From Pikeienuella piscinae (lineage in GTDB: Bacteria > Pseudomonadota > Alphaproteobacteria > Rhodobacterales > Rhodobacteraceae), in NCBI RefSeq assembly GCF_011044155.1, contig NZ_CP049056.1:2294001-2358000 (forward strand): a DNA stretch of 64,000 bases. Direction: 5' to 3'. The translations under genes were made by a program, and so were the position numbers. The notes below the pieces were generated by a model. That model saw only the letters and a list, made by a program, of their open reading frames with translations. It had not been told where the DNA came from and did no database searches. How positions within the stretch are numbered: the first letter of the stretch is position 1; each line of letters opens with the position of its first letter. This document shows positions 25,537 through 34,726 of the stretch, piece by piece.

Positions 25537-28074
25537 TTAAGGGTCGGTTTGGCTCGCGCCCGCAGGGCGAGCGTCAACTCGATCTCCCGCCGAAGGCTCC
25601 GGCGCGCGCCCGTGGAGCGATGTCGCCAGCGCGGCCTCCAGCGGGCCAAGATCGCGGATGCGCAGGTCACGCTGCGGAAAGGCGATCTCGATTCCCGCCT
25701 CCCGGAAGCGAGCGTTGATCTGGTGGTTCAACTCGCTCCGCACCATGAGGATCCAGTTGATGTCGCGGATCATCACGCGCAGTTCAAACGCCAGCACGCT
25801 CTCACCGAACTCAATGAAATAGGCGACTGGCGCCGGGTAGGCCATGACCATACGATGCTTGCGGCCGACCTCCAGCAATATGCGCTCGACCTGCTGCGTA
25901 TTGGCGCCTCGAGCGACGCCGACCGGCACGATCACGCGCCCGATCTTGTCGGAAAGCGTGTAGTTGGTCACCGCGCCGGAGATCAGGTCGGAATTCGGCA
26001 GGATATAGCTCGAGCGGTCGAACGTGTCGATCACGGTGGAGCGGACATTGACCTTGCGGACATAGCCGTGGACGCCGGCGACCTCGATCCAGTCGCCGAC
26101 CTTGATCGGCCGCTCGATCAGCAGAACGATCCCGGAGACGAAATTGCTGACGATGTTCTGCAGGCCGAGTCCGACGCCGACGCCGAGCGCGCCGATGACG
26201 AGGGCGAGACTGGAGAGATCGATCCCGGCGGCTGAAATCGCGACGACGATCGCGATCATCACGCCGACATAGCCGAGCCCGGAAACCAGCGCCTCCGCCC
26301 CTCCGGTGGACATGCCGGTCTTCGGCAGGATCGTGTATCTGAGAATGCGCTGCAGGGCGCGGGTCAGCATGTAGCCGATGGCGACGATCAGCGCGAACGC
26401 GACGAACGCGCCCGGCGAGATCGAGAAATCGCCGATGACCACGCCCCGCGCCACGCTCCGGTAGACGGCCATGAGATCCGTGGTGCTCGCCCCCCAGATC
26501 AGCGCGAGGATCGGCGTTCCAACGCAGATCAGAACAAGCACGACGAGAATCGGGATCAGCCGCAGCGGCTGACCCGGCGCGACGTTCTCGTCGCCACTCT
26601 CGTCACCCGCCTCCGCCGCAGCCGGCGCGACGGCCTCATCGGACTCAAGCCGGATATCCACCGCTTCGCCCGCGACACGGAAGATCAGGTAGCCGACACC
26701 GATCAGGACAAGCGAAGCGACGAAGGGAAAAAAGACGAAGCGCGCGGCGAATTCATAGCCGATCAGCGCAAGCACAGGCGCCGCCAGCGCCACCCCCCAG
26801 ATCATCCGGCGCAGGGCCTGCGCCAGATAGTGCGAGGTGGCTTCGACATCGGTCGACGCGGTCGGCCGCCCCGTGACCGAAGCGAGCCGCCAGAGGCCGA
26901 ATGCGCCGATGACGATCGCCGTGAACGACGCCACCGCGCTCGCCCCCGCCGGCGCGTTCAGCACGTCCCGCGGGCCGGTGAATACCGCGTCAAGGAGGAG
27001 CGACGCTCCGATCAACAGCGCGGCCCGGTAGCCGGCGACGGCGGCGCGATTGTCCAGCGCCGCCAGCCGCATCGCGGACGATTCCGGGGAGAAGAACGCC
27101 GCCGCCATGACGAAAATGGCGATGAACTGCGCGAACCCCGACATGGCGCCCTTCAGTATCGCCTCGCCCACAACGTCGAAGAGCCCGAGCGAAACCACGC
27201 CAACAAGGAGCGTCACCGCGATCAGCAGAAGCGTTATAAAGCGCGCCAGCGCGGCGCCGATCCCGAGCAGGAGCCGGCGCGCCCGCCCTCCGGCGCTCTG
27301 CGCGGCGCGGCGCATCAGGGCCATGACCAGCCCACGCAGGCCGAACCCGAACGCGCCGGCGAAAAGAAAGGCGACGATGGCGATGGGCGCGCGCTCGCGC
27401 AGTATGCCGCGCTCCGTCGGGTCATCGAAGTTCCGCGCCGCCTCGGCGGCGAGCCGGCCGAGAGCGTCCCGGCCCGCCTCGAATGCGGCGAGCCAGTTCG
27501 CCGGATTCGCCGGGCTCGGGCCAAGCGTGGTCATTTGCTCCAGGAAATGGCGCTGCGCCACCCCGGTGAGGCGCGCGAGCAGTTCGTCCGCGCGGTTGAT
27601 CGCGCGTTCGGCGCGCACTTGCAGCGCCCTCGCGCCCGTGATCCGCTGCGCCAGTTCGCCTCTCAGCTTCGCGGCGTCGACGGATTCCGTCTCACCGTCC
27701 GCGGGCGGCGGGCCGAGCGCCGATTGCTCGCGCGTCAGCCGGGTGATCGCCGTCTCAGCGGCCTCGGAAATCGCCTTCCCATTGGTTTTTTGCGCTTCGA
27801 GATCGCTCCGAATGGCGTCAAATTCCGGCCCCGCGCCTTCTCCGGAGTCAATGGCGGCCTCGGCCTTTTCGGCCTGTCGGTCCCACTCGCTCCAGACCTC
27901 CGAGTGGCTGCTCTCCTCCATCTTCTGAACGGAGGAGAGAAAATCTTCCGGCAGTTGCTGCGCCGCGACGCTCGCGACGACGAGAAAGGCGAGCCATAAT
28001 CCGATAACGGCCGATGCGGCTGCGCGGACTGTCCGGCCCACGCCGTCGGCGCAGCGTTCCGGATCAGGTTTCAT
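25537..28074 (-). CDS. DUF3772/MscS-type mechanosensitive channel
   Basis: An 845-residue membrane protein. ATG 28074 has an excellent GAGGAGG site and overlaps the cysteine synthase gene by 11 bases; an upstream start at 28110 is rejected. There is a signal or anchor segment at about residues 20-40 (VIGLWLAFLVVASVAAQQ), then a periplasmic coiled-coil region containing DUF3772, then about eleven membrane helices. The C-terminal MscS core is unmistakable: 'VIGALGVGVGLGLQNIVSNF' followed by the 'GDWIEV' beta-domain entry and 'STVIDTFDRSSYILPNS'. It probably releases solutes on hypo-osmotic shock. The tail after about residue 820 is disordered. Confidence 0.92.
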   Translation of the reverse strand: MKPDPERCADGVGRTVRAAASAVIGLWLAFLVVASVAAQQLPEDFLSSVQKMEESSHSEVWSEWDRQAEKAEAAIDSGEGAGPEFDAIRSDLEAQKTNGKAISEAAETAITRLTREQSALGPPPADGETESVDAAKLRGELAQRITGARALQVRAERAINRADELLARLTGVAQRHFLEQMTTLGPSPANPANWLAAFEAGRDALGRLAAEAARNFDDPTERGILRERAPIAIVAFLFAGAFGFGLRGLVMALMRRAAQSAGGRARRLLLGIGAALARFITLLLIAVTLLVGVVSLGLFDVVGEAILKGAMSGFAQFIAIFVMAAAFFSPESSAMRLAALDNRAAVAGYRAALLIGASLLLDAVFTGPRDVLNAPAGASAVASFTAIVIGAFGLWRLASVTGRPTASTDVEATSHYLAQALRRMIWGVALAAPVLALIGYEFAARFVFFPFVASLVLIGVGYLIFRVAGEAVDIRLESDEAVAPAAAEAGDESGDENVAPGQPLRLIPILVVLVLICVGTPILALIWGASTTDLMAVYRSVARGVVIGDFSISPGAFVAFALIVAIGYMLTRALQRILRYTILPKTGMSTGGAEALVSGLGYVGVMIAIVVAISAAGIDLSSLALVIGALGVGVGLGLQNIVSNFVSGIVLLIERPIKVGDWIEVAGVHGYVRKVNVRSTVIDTFDRSSYILPNSDLISGAVTNYTLSDKIGRVIVPVGVARGANTQQVERILLEVGRKHRMVMAYPAPVAYFIEFGESVLAFELRVMIRDINWILMVRSELNHQINARFREAGIEIAFPQRDLRIRDLGPLEAALATSLHGRAPEPSAGDRVDARPAGASQTDP

Positions 28075-29113
28075 CGACCTCCTCGAACACTTTCGGAAGA
28101 TCAGACGCATCGCGCGTCAGGAATTCCGGCAACGGCAGGTTCTTGGAGGCCAGAAACGTCGCGTTGAAGAGTTGGGACTGGTATCGCGCGCCATAGTCGC
28201 AAAGCACCGTGACGATGGTGTGGCCCGGCCCCATATCGCGCGCCATCCTGATCGCCCCGGCGACGTTGACCCCGGAGGAGCCGCCAACGCAGAGTCCCTC
28301 TTCGGACAGGAGTCTGAAAGCAAGCGGAAGCGCCTCATCATCGGGGATCCGATAGGGCATGTCGACTTTGAGCCCCTCCAGATTTGCGGTGATCCGGCCC
28401 TGCCCGATCCCCTCGGTGATAGAAGACCCTTCGGCCTTCAACTCGCCATGAGCATACCAGTTAAAGAGCGCCGCGCCCATCGGGTCGGCGAGACCGATCT
28501 TCACATCGGGATTCTTCGCGCGAAGCGCAGCCGCGACCCCGGCCAGCGTGCCGCCGGAGCCGACTGCGCAAATGAAGCCGTCGACCTTGCCGTCGGTTTC
28601 CGCCCAAATCTCGGGGCCGGTCGTCTCGATATGCGCCTGGCGATTGGCGATGTTGTCGAACTGATTCGCCCAGATCGCGCCGTTCGGATCCGTCTTCGCC
28701 AGGGCTTCGGCGAGACGGCCGGAGTAGCGCACGAAATTGTTGGGGTTCCGATAGGGCTTCGCCGGCACCTCGACCAGCTCCGCCCCGGCGAGGCGGATCA
28801 TGTCTTTCTTCTCCTGGCTCTGCGTCTCGGGGATGACGATGACGGTCCGGAATCCCATGGCGGCGCCGACCAGCGCGAGGCCAATGCCGGTGTTGCCCGC
28901 CGTTCCCTCCACGATCACCCCGCCGGGCCTAAGCACCCCCCGCGCGACCGCGTCGCGGATGATCCAGAGCGCCGCGCGGTCCTTGACCGACTGGCCCGGA
29001 TTCATGAATTCGGCCTTGCCGTAAATCTCGCAGCCCGTCTCCTCCGAGGCGCGGCGGAGCCGGATCAGCGGCGTATTCCCTATCGCGTCCGGCATATCTT
29101 TATACATTTTCAT
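28064..29113 (-). CDS. cysK: Cysteine synthase A (O-acetylserine sulfhydrylase)
   Basis: A 349-residue PLP enzyme making cysteine from O-acetylserine and sulfide. The start at ATG 29113 (MKMYKDMPDAIGNTPLIRLR) gives the family N-terminus. PLP lysine K44 lies in 'NPGQSVKDRAALW', the substrate loop is 'EGTAGNTGIGLA' (Ala instead of the usual Ser before GNT), and the phosphate-binding loop is 'AVGSGGTLAG'. It is about 25 residues longer than enteric CysK, as in the alphaproteobacterial subgroup. The longer frame to 29335 has unrelated sequence. Confidence 0.92.
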   Translation of the reverse strand: MKMYKDMPDAIGNTPLIRLRRASEETGCEIYGKAEFMNPGQSVKDRAALWIIRDAVARGVLRPGGVIVEGTAGNTGIGLALVGAAMGFRTVIVIPETQSQEKKDMIRLAGAELVEVPAKPYRNPNNFVRYSGRLAEALAKTDPNGAIWANQFDNIANRQAHIETTGPEIWAETDGKVDGFICAVGSGGTLAGVAAALRAKNPDVKIGLADPMGAALFNWYAHGELKAEGSSITEGIGQGRITANLEGLKVDMPYRIPDDEALPLAFRLLSEEGLCVGGSSGVNVAGAIRMARDMGPGHTIVTVLCDYGARYQSQLFNATFLASKNLPLPEFLTRDASDLPKVFEEVDET

Positions 29114-29278
29114 GGTGTGGTTTTCCCGACTGTTCGGCATCTCGCGCGTAGTATCGCCGCCGGGCGTATCGGCGCAAGGGCGACTCCGATTCACGCCCGA
29201 GCGGCGCGCCGCCCGCTCCGCCTTGCGCATTCCGCCCCCTCGCGTAGACTTGATCGCCATATCATCGGAGGCGCCGAC

Positions 29279-29965
29279 ATGAACCTTTCGCGACGCGGTC
29301 TGCTCGGCGGGGTCGGCGCCGGACTGGCGCTCCACGGCTCACCGCTTCTGGCGACGGGAGGGGGGGCGCGGCGGTTCAGGGTGCTGCGCGCCGGCGACGA
29401 CATCGGCGAGCAGAGCGTGGAGATCCGCGCCGGCGCGGACGGGGCGCTTCAAGTCGCCGTCGATGTCGATTTGAGGGTCAGGATCCTCGGCATCACCGCC
29501 TATCGCTACACGATGCGCAACCGCGAGACTTGGAAGCGCGGGCGGCTGATCTCCATGGACAGCCGCACCGACGACGATGGCGACGATGATTACGTCAAGG
29601 CGAAGGCCGTCGGCGACAAACTGGAGATCGACGGATCGGTCTTTCAGGGGTCGGTTCCCGGCGACGCGGTCTCCACGACTTACTGGTCGAAGGAATTTCT
29701 GAACCGAAAGACCTGGATCAACAGCCAGACCGGCGTTCCGATCGAGGTGACTGCGGCTCATCTCGGCGCAGGGAGGGTGGACGCGCCCTCCGGCCCGATC
29801 GCCACCGAACGCTGGAACGTTAAGGGCGCGAATCTCGACGTCATCCTGCACTATGCGGCGGCGGAGTGGGTCTCCGTCGAGTTCGACGCGGGCGGGGAGC
29901 CGGCGATCTACATCCCGACCGAAATCGGATCCGACTTCGCTCAACTCTGGGACGGGTCGCAGTGA
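29279..29965 (+). CDS. DUF6134 family exported protein
   Basis: A 228-residue protein starting at ATG 29279. The N-terminus MNLSRRGLLGGVGAGLALHG has the twin-arginine (S-R-R-G-L-L) export pattern. The mature part, 'FRVLRAGDDIGEQSVEIR', 'VDVDLRVRILGITAYRYTMRN' and 'YWSKEFLNRKTWINSQTG', has the beta-rich layout of DUF6134 (lipid-binding-like, related to DUF3108). The function is unknown. The next gene, an SDR, starts 10 bases after its stop. A very long upstream frame exists but runs antisense through cysK. Confidence 0.72.
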   Translation: MNLSRRGLLGGVGAGLALHGSPLLATGGGARRFRVLRAGDDIGEQSVEIRAGADGALQVAVDVDLRVRILGITAYRYTMRNRETWKRGRLISMDSRTDDDGDDDYVKAKAVGDKLEIDGSVFQGSVPGDAVSTTYWSKEFLNRKTWINSQTGVPIEVTAAHLGAGRVDAPSGPIATERWNVKGANLDVILHYAAAEWVSVEFDAGGEPAIYIPTEIGSDFAQLWDGSQ

Positions 29966-29975
29966 CCCTCTGCGG

Positions 29976-30764
29976 ATGAGCGTCTGGACGAAACGGATGC
30001 GCCCGGCGGACGGCGCCGCCTGGGTCACCGGGGCGTCCGCCGGCATCGGCCGCGCCGTCGCGCTCCGGCTCGCGGATGAGGGCTGGACAGTCTGGGTGAC
30101 GGCGCGCGGAGCGGAGAAGTTGGAGGCGCTGGCGGCGGAGAGACCCGACCGCATTCGCTCGCTGCCCTGCGACGTCACGGATCGCGCGCGGATGGCTGAA
30201 GCGGTCGCGACAATCACAGCCGAGGGACCGCTGGCCCTCGCGGTGCTCAACGCCGGGCTCTACATCCCCATGCGCGCGCAGGAGTTCGACGCAGCGAACG
30301 CCGCGCGCTCGTTTGAGGTGAATCTCGCCGGCGTCGCCAACGGGCTCGACCCGGCGCTGAAGCACATGATCGGGCGGCGTGACGGCCATGTCGCGCTCAC
30401 CGCCTCGGTCGCCGGCTATCGCGGCCTGCCGCGCGCGGCGGCCTATGGCGCCACCAAGGCGGGGCTGATCGCCATGGCGGAGGCGCTGGCCTTCGATCTC
30501 ATCGATCTCGACGTGCGGATCTCTGTCATCAATCCCGGTTTCGTGGAGACCGAGGCGACCGGGGTCAACGATTTCGAGATGCCCTTCGTGCTTCCGGCGG
30601 AAGAGGCGGCGCGGCGCATCGTCGATGGTCTGAAAGCGCCAGGCTTCGAAATCGCCTTCCCGCGCCGCTTCGTGTTCATCCTCCGGACGCTGGGGATGCT
30701 GCCGAACCGCTGGTATTTCGCCGTGATGCGCCGCCTGATGGGCTGGGACGCGTCGGTGCGCTGA
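29976..30764 (+). CDS. Short-chain dehydrogenase/reductase (SDR)
   Basis: A 262-residue classical SDR. ATG 29976 gives MSVWTKRMRPADGAAWVTGASAGIG; the cofactor motif TGASAGIG is at 18-25. NAG at 92-94 stabilises the sheet, and the catalytic residues are S144, Y157 and K161 (YGATK). A C-terminal hydrophobic/basic segment (RRFVFILRTLGMLPNRWYFAVM) suggests membrane association, as in lipid-active SDRs. It is probably co-transcribed with the DUF6134 gene 10 bases upstream. Substrate unknown. Confidence 0.88.
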   Translation: MSVWTKRMRPADGAAWVTGASAGIGRAVALRLADEGWTVWVTARGAEKLEALAAERPDRIRSLPCDVTDRARMAEAVATITAEGPLALAVLNAGLYIPMRAQEFDAANAARSFEVNLAGVANGLDPALKHMIGRRDGHVALTASVAGYRGLPRAAAYGATKAGLIAMAEALAFDLIDLDVRISVINPGFVETEATGVNDFEMPFVLPAEEAARRIVDGLKAPGFEIAFPRRFVFILRTLGMLPNRWYFAVMRRLMGWDASVR

Positions 30765-30837
30765 AGCGGCCGATCGCGGCGCCGGGGCGCCGCTTCCGGG
30801 ACTTGACGCGCGCGCGGGCCGGGGCGCCAATACGCAT

Positions 30838-32874
30838 ATGCGCGACGATCCCCTCTTCCGCCCCTATCGTCTGAAGCACCTCGCGCTGAAGAACCGGCTG
30901 ATGTCGACCGCGCATGAGCCGGACTACGGCGAAGACGGGATGCCGGGGGAGCGCTACCGGCTCTATCATCGGGAAAAGGCGAAGGGCGGGATCGCGCTGA
31001 CGATGACGGCGGGCTCCGCAGTGGTCTCGCCAGACAGCCCGGCGGCTTTCGGCAACCTCAAGGCCTATGACGACCGGATCGTCGACCACATGCGGGCCCT
31101 GGCGGAGGATTGCCACGAAGAGGGTTGCGCGGTGATGATCCAGCTGACGCATCTCGGCCGGCGCACCGGCTACGCGCAGGGCGACTGGCTGCCCGTGCTT
31201 TCCGCATCGCCGGTGCGCGAGCCCGCGCATCGGAGCTTTCCGAAGGCGGCGGAGGACTGGGATCTGGCGCGCATCGCCGCCGATTACGCCGACGCCGCTG
31301 AACGCATGAAGGACGCCGGACTCGACGGTGTCGAGATCGAGGCCTACGGCCACTTCCTCGACGGGTTCTGGTCGCCGCTGACCAACCGGCGCGCGGATGA
31401 ATATGGCGGCGGCCTCGACAACCGGTTGCGCTTCACCTGGGAGGTGATCGAGGCGATGCGCGCCGCCGTCGGGCCGGAATTCATCATCGGGATGCGCATG
31501 GTCGCCGACGAGCAGGTCGAGCACGGGATCGGGCGCGATGAGGGCATGGAAATCGCCCGGCGCGTCGCGGCTTCGGGCAAGTTCGACTTCATCAACCTCA
31601 TCCGCGGCATGGTCGACCACGATGCGAGGTTGGTCAAGGTGATCCCGGTCGCCGGCATGGCCTCCGCCCCGCATCTGGATTTCGCAGGCGAAGTGAGGGC
31701 GGAGACTGAGTTTCCGGTCTTTCACGCGGCGAAAATTTCCGATGTCGCCACCGCCCGCCACGCCATCGAGAGCGGCAAGCTCGACATGGTCGGCATGACC
31801 CGCGCCCATATCGCGGACCCGCATATCGCGCGCAAAATCGTTGCGGGCGAGGAGGCGCGCATTCGCCCCTGCGTCGGCGCGACTTACTGCCTCGACCGGC
31901 TTTACGAGGGCGGCGGCGCGCTTTGTCTGCATAACGCCGCCACCGGACGCGAAGGGGCGATGCCGCACGTGATCCCGAAGGCGGGGACGGCGCTTCGCGC
32001 GATCGTCGTCGGGGCCGGACCGGGTGGGCTGGAGGCGGCGCGCGTCGCCGCCGAGCGCGGCCACCGGGTGACGGTGCTGGAGGCGGCGGCGGAGGCTGGC
32101 GGTCAGGCTCGGCTAATGGCGCTCAACCCGCGCCGGCGGGAGCTGATCGGCATCGTAGACTGGCGGCTCGCGGAGCTTGAACGCCTCGGCGTCAGGATCG
32201 AATACAACACATTCGCCGAGGCGGAGGATGTCGTCGCCCGCGACCCGGAGATGGTGATCGTGGCGACGGGCGGGACCCCACAGGCGCCGGAGATCGAGGG
32301 CGATTCACTGACCGTGACTTCATGGGACATCGTCTCCGGCGCGGTGAAACCCGGGGCGGAGACTCTCCTCTATGACGACAACGGCGCCGAGCCCGGCATG
32401 GCGGCGGCGGAGATGATCGCAGCTTCGGGCGCGAAGCTGGAGGTGGTGACGCCCGAGCGCAGCTTCGCCATCGGCGTGGGCGGCATGAACCACGCCCCGA
32501 TCGCCGCCGCGATGCAACGCGCCGGCGCCCGCATCACCATCCAGACGAGGCTGAAGGCCGTCCGGCGCGAGGGCAACCGGCTGATCGCGACGCTCGGCTC
32601 GGATTTCGAGGCGGGTTTCGAGGCGGCGCGCGAGGTCGATCAGGTCGTCGTCGAACATGGGACCGCCCCGCTCGACGATCTTTACTTTGCGCTGAAGCCG
32701 CGCAGCCGCAATCTCGGCGCGGTGGATTACAGGGCGTTGCTCGGCGAAGGCGGGATATTTCCGGAGAGAAACGGAAGCGGCGCCTTCCGGCTCTACCGCA
32801 TCGGCGACGCCGTGACCTCACGCAATGTCCACGCCGCGATCTTTGACGCGCTGCGGTTCGGGATTAGATGGTAA
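30838..32874 (+). CDS. TMADH/FadH-type FMN/FAD oxidoreductase (N-methylproline demethylase-like)
   Basis: A 678-residue two-domain flavoprotein. Residues 1-330 form an Old-Yellow-Enzyme-like FMN barrel ('RLKHLALKNRLMSTAHEPDY', 'MIQLTHLGRR', 'GVEIEAYGHFLDGFWSPLTN'). After residue 370 comes a Rossmann FAD/NAD module ('AIVVGAGPGGLEAARVA', 'VTVLEAAAEAGGQ'). Between them lies the iron-sulfur site. In trimethylamine dehydrogenase this is Cys 345, 348, 351 and 364; here the residues are C345, A348, C351 and C363, so one ligand is missing. The C-V-G-A-T-Y-C variant resembles proteins annotated as N-methylproline demethylase, which suggests demethylation of a methylated amine. It is a monocistronic gene. 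Confidence 0.82.
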   Translation: MRDDPLFRPYRLKHLALKNRLMSTAHEPDYGEDGMPGERYRLYHREKAKGGIALTMTAGSAVVSPDSPAAFGNLKAYDDRIVDHMRALAEDCHEEGCAVMIQLTHLGRRTGYAQGDWLPVLSASPVREPAHRSFPKAAEDWDLARIAADYADAAERMKDAGLDGVEIEAYGHFLDGFWSPLTNRRADEYGGGLDNRLRFTWEVIEAMRAAVGPEFIIGMRMVADEQVEHGIGRDEGMEIARRVAASGKFDFINLIRGMVDHDARLVKVIPVAGMASAPHLDFAGEVRAETEFPVFHAAKISDVATARHAIESGKLDMVGMTRAHIADPHIARKIVAGEEARIRPCVGATYCLDRLYEGGGALCLHNAATGREGAMPHVIPKAGTALRAIVVGAGPGGLEAARVAAERGHRVTVLEAAAEAGGQARLMALNPRRRELIGIVDWRLAELERLGVRIEYNTFAEAEDVVARDPEMVIVATGGTPQAPEIEGDSLTVTSWDIVSGAVKPGAETLLYDDNGAEPGMAAAEMIAASGAKLEVVTPERSFAIGVGGMNHAPIAAAMQRAGARITIQTRLKAVRREGNRLIATLGSDFEAGFEAAREVDQVVVEHGTAPLDDLYFALKPRSRNLGAVDYRALLGEGGIFPERNGSGAFRLYRIGDAVTSRNVHAAIFDALRFGIRW

Positions 32875-33180
32875 CGGCGACACATGTAAAATTCTAAGAT
32901 CACGATATCATGAAAAGACAAGCGCCAGATAAACTATGCCGATTTCGATCAAGTTCATCAATTTATATTGAAGATTAAATAGATAACGCAGTTAACAGGC
33001 ACAGAATATGGCGATCGCCACTCTCTATGCAAAATGACCCTTTCGAAGTAAATCCAAATATACATCAAGTTTCACCCTCCGAGTGGGAAGAATTTATCCG
33101 CGACTTCAAGAACGCATATGGAGAAGATACCTTGCCGAGCGGGTCGGACATTCCGGCGCTATCCAAACAATGGGGCGTCA

Positions 33181-33188
33181 GAAAATCT
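33181..33188 (+). repeat. Left 8-bp target-site duplication
   Basis: GAAAATCT immediately left of the element, identical to bases 35515-35522 immediately right of it. Eight base pairs is the duplication length typical of IS1595-family transposition. Confidence 0.95.
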
Positions 33189-33212
33189 GGGAACTATCCG
33201 GTTGACGTACCA
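33189..33212 (+). repeat. Left terminal inverted repeat (24 bp)
   Basis: The repeat begins GGGAACTATCCGG and ends GACGTACCA. It is an exact reverse complement of 35491-35514. Confidence 0.95.
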
Positions 33213-33253
33213 CGGCCCAATTGTTATATAGTCCTCATCGAAAGGACAGCGCC

Positions 33254-34183
33254 ATGGCGAAAGCCGATCTCACCAACGCGATCTTCCACGACGACGACAA
33301 GGCTCGCGAGCATCTCGAAAGCATCCTGTGGCCGAGCGGGGCGGTTTGCCCGCGCTGCAGCGCAAGAGGCGACCGCATCACCAAGCTTCAGGGCAAGAGC
33401 ACACGCCCCGGCGTTCACAAGTGCAAGGACTGCCGGAAGCCGTTCACCGTGACAGTCGGGACCGTCATGGAGCGCAGCAAGATTCCTCTATCCAAGTGGG
33501 TGCTGGCCGCTCAACTGATGGCGTCCAGCAAGAAGGGCATGAGCGCCAAGCAGCTTGAGCGCATGCTGGGCTGCACCTACGAAACCGCGTGGTTCCTGTT
33601 TCACAGGCTCCGTGAGTGCGCCATCGAGCCGACGCCGCGCGGCCCGATGGGCGGCGCGAACAAAGTCGTTGAAGCTGACGAAACTTATGTCGGCGGGAAG
33701 GCCCGGAACGCCCACAAGGGGAAGCCAGTCCCCAAGAAGAACGCCGTTTTCACTCTCGTAGAGCGGGATGGTGAAGCTCGTTCCTTTCACGTCACCACCG
33801 TCAACTCAAAGACCCTGAAACCCATCCTGCTCAAGAACGCTGACCGGGCGTCGCTCCTGATGACCGACGACAGCCGCGTCTACCCGCCTATCGGCAAGGA
33901 GTTCAAAGGCCACGCCTCGGTCAACCACAGCGACGGGGAATACGTTCGCAAGGCTTTCTACTACACGAACACCGTGGAGTCGTATTTCGCTCTCCTGAAG
34001 CGCGGCGTCATGGGCTCGTTCCACAGCATCAGCGAGGCCCATCTGTATCGCTATCTGGCGGAGTTCGATTTCAGGCACAACCACCGCCACATGAGCGACA
34101 CGGAACGCTCCGACGCGCTCCTTAGCGGCGCGAAGGGTAAGCGTCTGACTTATCAACAGCCTCGTGAAGCGGCGAACGTCTAA
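33254..34183 (+). CDS. IS1595-family transposase (ISXO2-like DDE domain)
   Basis: A 309-residue transposase starting at ATG 33254 after an AAAGGA site; the frame opens at 33221, but the upstream residues do not fit the family. The N-terminal zinc ribbon is C32-x2-C35 and C57-x2-C60 ('VCPRCSARG', 'HKCKDCRKPF'), followed by a helix-turn-helix region ('SAKQLERMLGCTYETAWFLFHRLR'). The ISXO2-like catalytic domain has D142 in 'ADETYVGGK', D205 in 'LLMTDDSRVY', 'VNHSDGEYVR' and E242 in 'NTVESYFALLKRG'. All family landmarks are present, so it looks active. It catalyses cut-and-paste or copy movement of the element defined by the 24-bp repeats. Confidence 0.95.
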   Translation: MAKADLTNAIFHDDDKAREHLESILWPSGAVCPRCSARGDRITKLQGKSTRPGVHKCKDCRKPFTVTVGTVMERSKIPLSKWVLAAQLMASSKKGMSAKQLERMLGCTYETAWFLFHRLRECAIEPTPRGPMGGANKVVEADETYVGGKARNAHKGKPVPKKNAVFTLVERDGEARSFHVTTVNSKTLKPILLKNADRASLLMTDDSRVYPPIGKEFKGHASVNHSDGEYVRKAFYYTNTVESYFALLKRGVMGSFHSISEAHLYRYLAEFDFRHNHRHMSDTERSDALLSGAKGKRLTYQQPREAANV

Positions 34184-34295
34184 GCAGAAGGCGAGGGCGT
34201 TTCGCCGCTGGCGGAAGCGGCCCTAGACTTGCCGCTGGACACGCGCCCCTCGGACCCCGATCCTCGACCGCATTGCAGTTATTCAGGAGGGGACC

Positions 34296-34475
34296 ATGAG
34301 CCCTGAGCTATCGGACCAATTTCGTGCCAGTCGGGGGGTGGCAATCCTCGCTGCCTGCATAGCTGAAACGCTTCGTGAATCCGATCCATCCTTCGTAGAG
34401 CGACTTGAGCGGAGGATAGAGTGGGCGTTTCGCGAGATGCGCGATGACTATCAGGACCGAACTCCTGAGATGTAG
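34296..34475 (+). CDS. Small passenger protein of the IS1595 element
   Basis: A 59-residue ORF (MSPELSDQFRASRGVAILAA at the start, ending RDDYQDRTPEM). It has an almost ideal AGGAGG site 5 bases before the ATG and sits 112 bases after the transposase stop. It is predicted to be helical and rich in acidic and arginine residues, with no signal peptide. The family is not recognised. The strong ribosome-binding site and its place inside the element argue that it is translated. Confidence 0.55.
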   Translation: MSPELSDQFRASRGVAILAACIAETLRESDPSFVERLERRIEWAFREMRDDYQDRTPEM

Positions 34476-34549
34476 CTTCTGACATGGACAAGAGAACTCC
34501 TAACGGGAGTAGGGCTCGGCGGGGCGCCTAGCGAAAGGTTCTTCAAAGA

Positions 34550-34711
34550 CTACTGAGCCGGGCGACCTCCGCCGCTGGCGCGGCCCCCGATTCTCCGAGT
34601 AGGCTTTTCCTCTCCGCGCTCCCTTTGGGGGCGCGGTTGGGGTGGTGTGTGCAGTAGTCGCCGGAGCAGATCGTCGCGGCGCTGTTGCTCCTCGTCGTCC
34701 TGTTTGCTCAT
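34550..34711 (-). CDS. Small basic passenger protein of the IS1595 element (53 aa)
   Basis: A minus-strand ORF giving MSKQDDEEQQRRDDLLRRLL, then HTPPQPRPQ and a basic, glycine-rich tail. The charged helix followed by 'LL-x-TPPxP' recalls a recurring type of tiny protein linked to mobile elements, possibly an antitoxin-like or regulatory partner, but I cannot name the family. Its ATG lies only 15 bases from the divergent start of the HEPN-like gene, so the two would share a promoter region. No clear ribosome-binding site is visible, hence the moderate confidence. Confidence 0.42.
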   Translation of the reverse strand: MSKQDDEEQQRRDDLLRRLLHTPPQPRPQRERGEEKPTRRIGGRASGGGRPAQ

Positions 34712-34726
34712 GACCGGGAGAATAGC

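Noticed and set aside
28172-29278. Long upstream extension of the DUF6134 gene
   Set aside because: It runs antisense through cysteine synthase; the twin-arginine signal at 29279 marks the true start.
33027-33452. Independent 141-codon gene at the left end of the IS element
   Set aside because: The first 54 codons belong to the DUF2971 pseudogene; the rest runs through the inverted repeat into an out-of-frame reading of the transposase.
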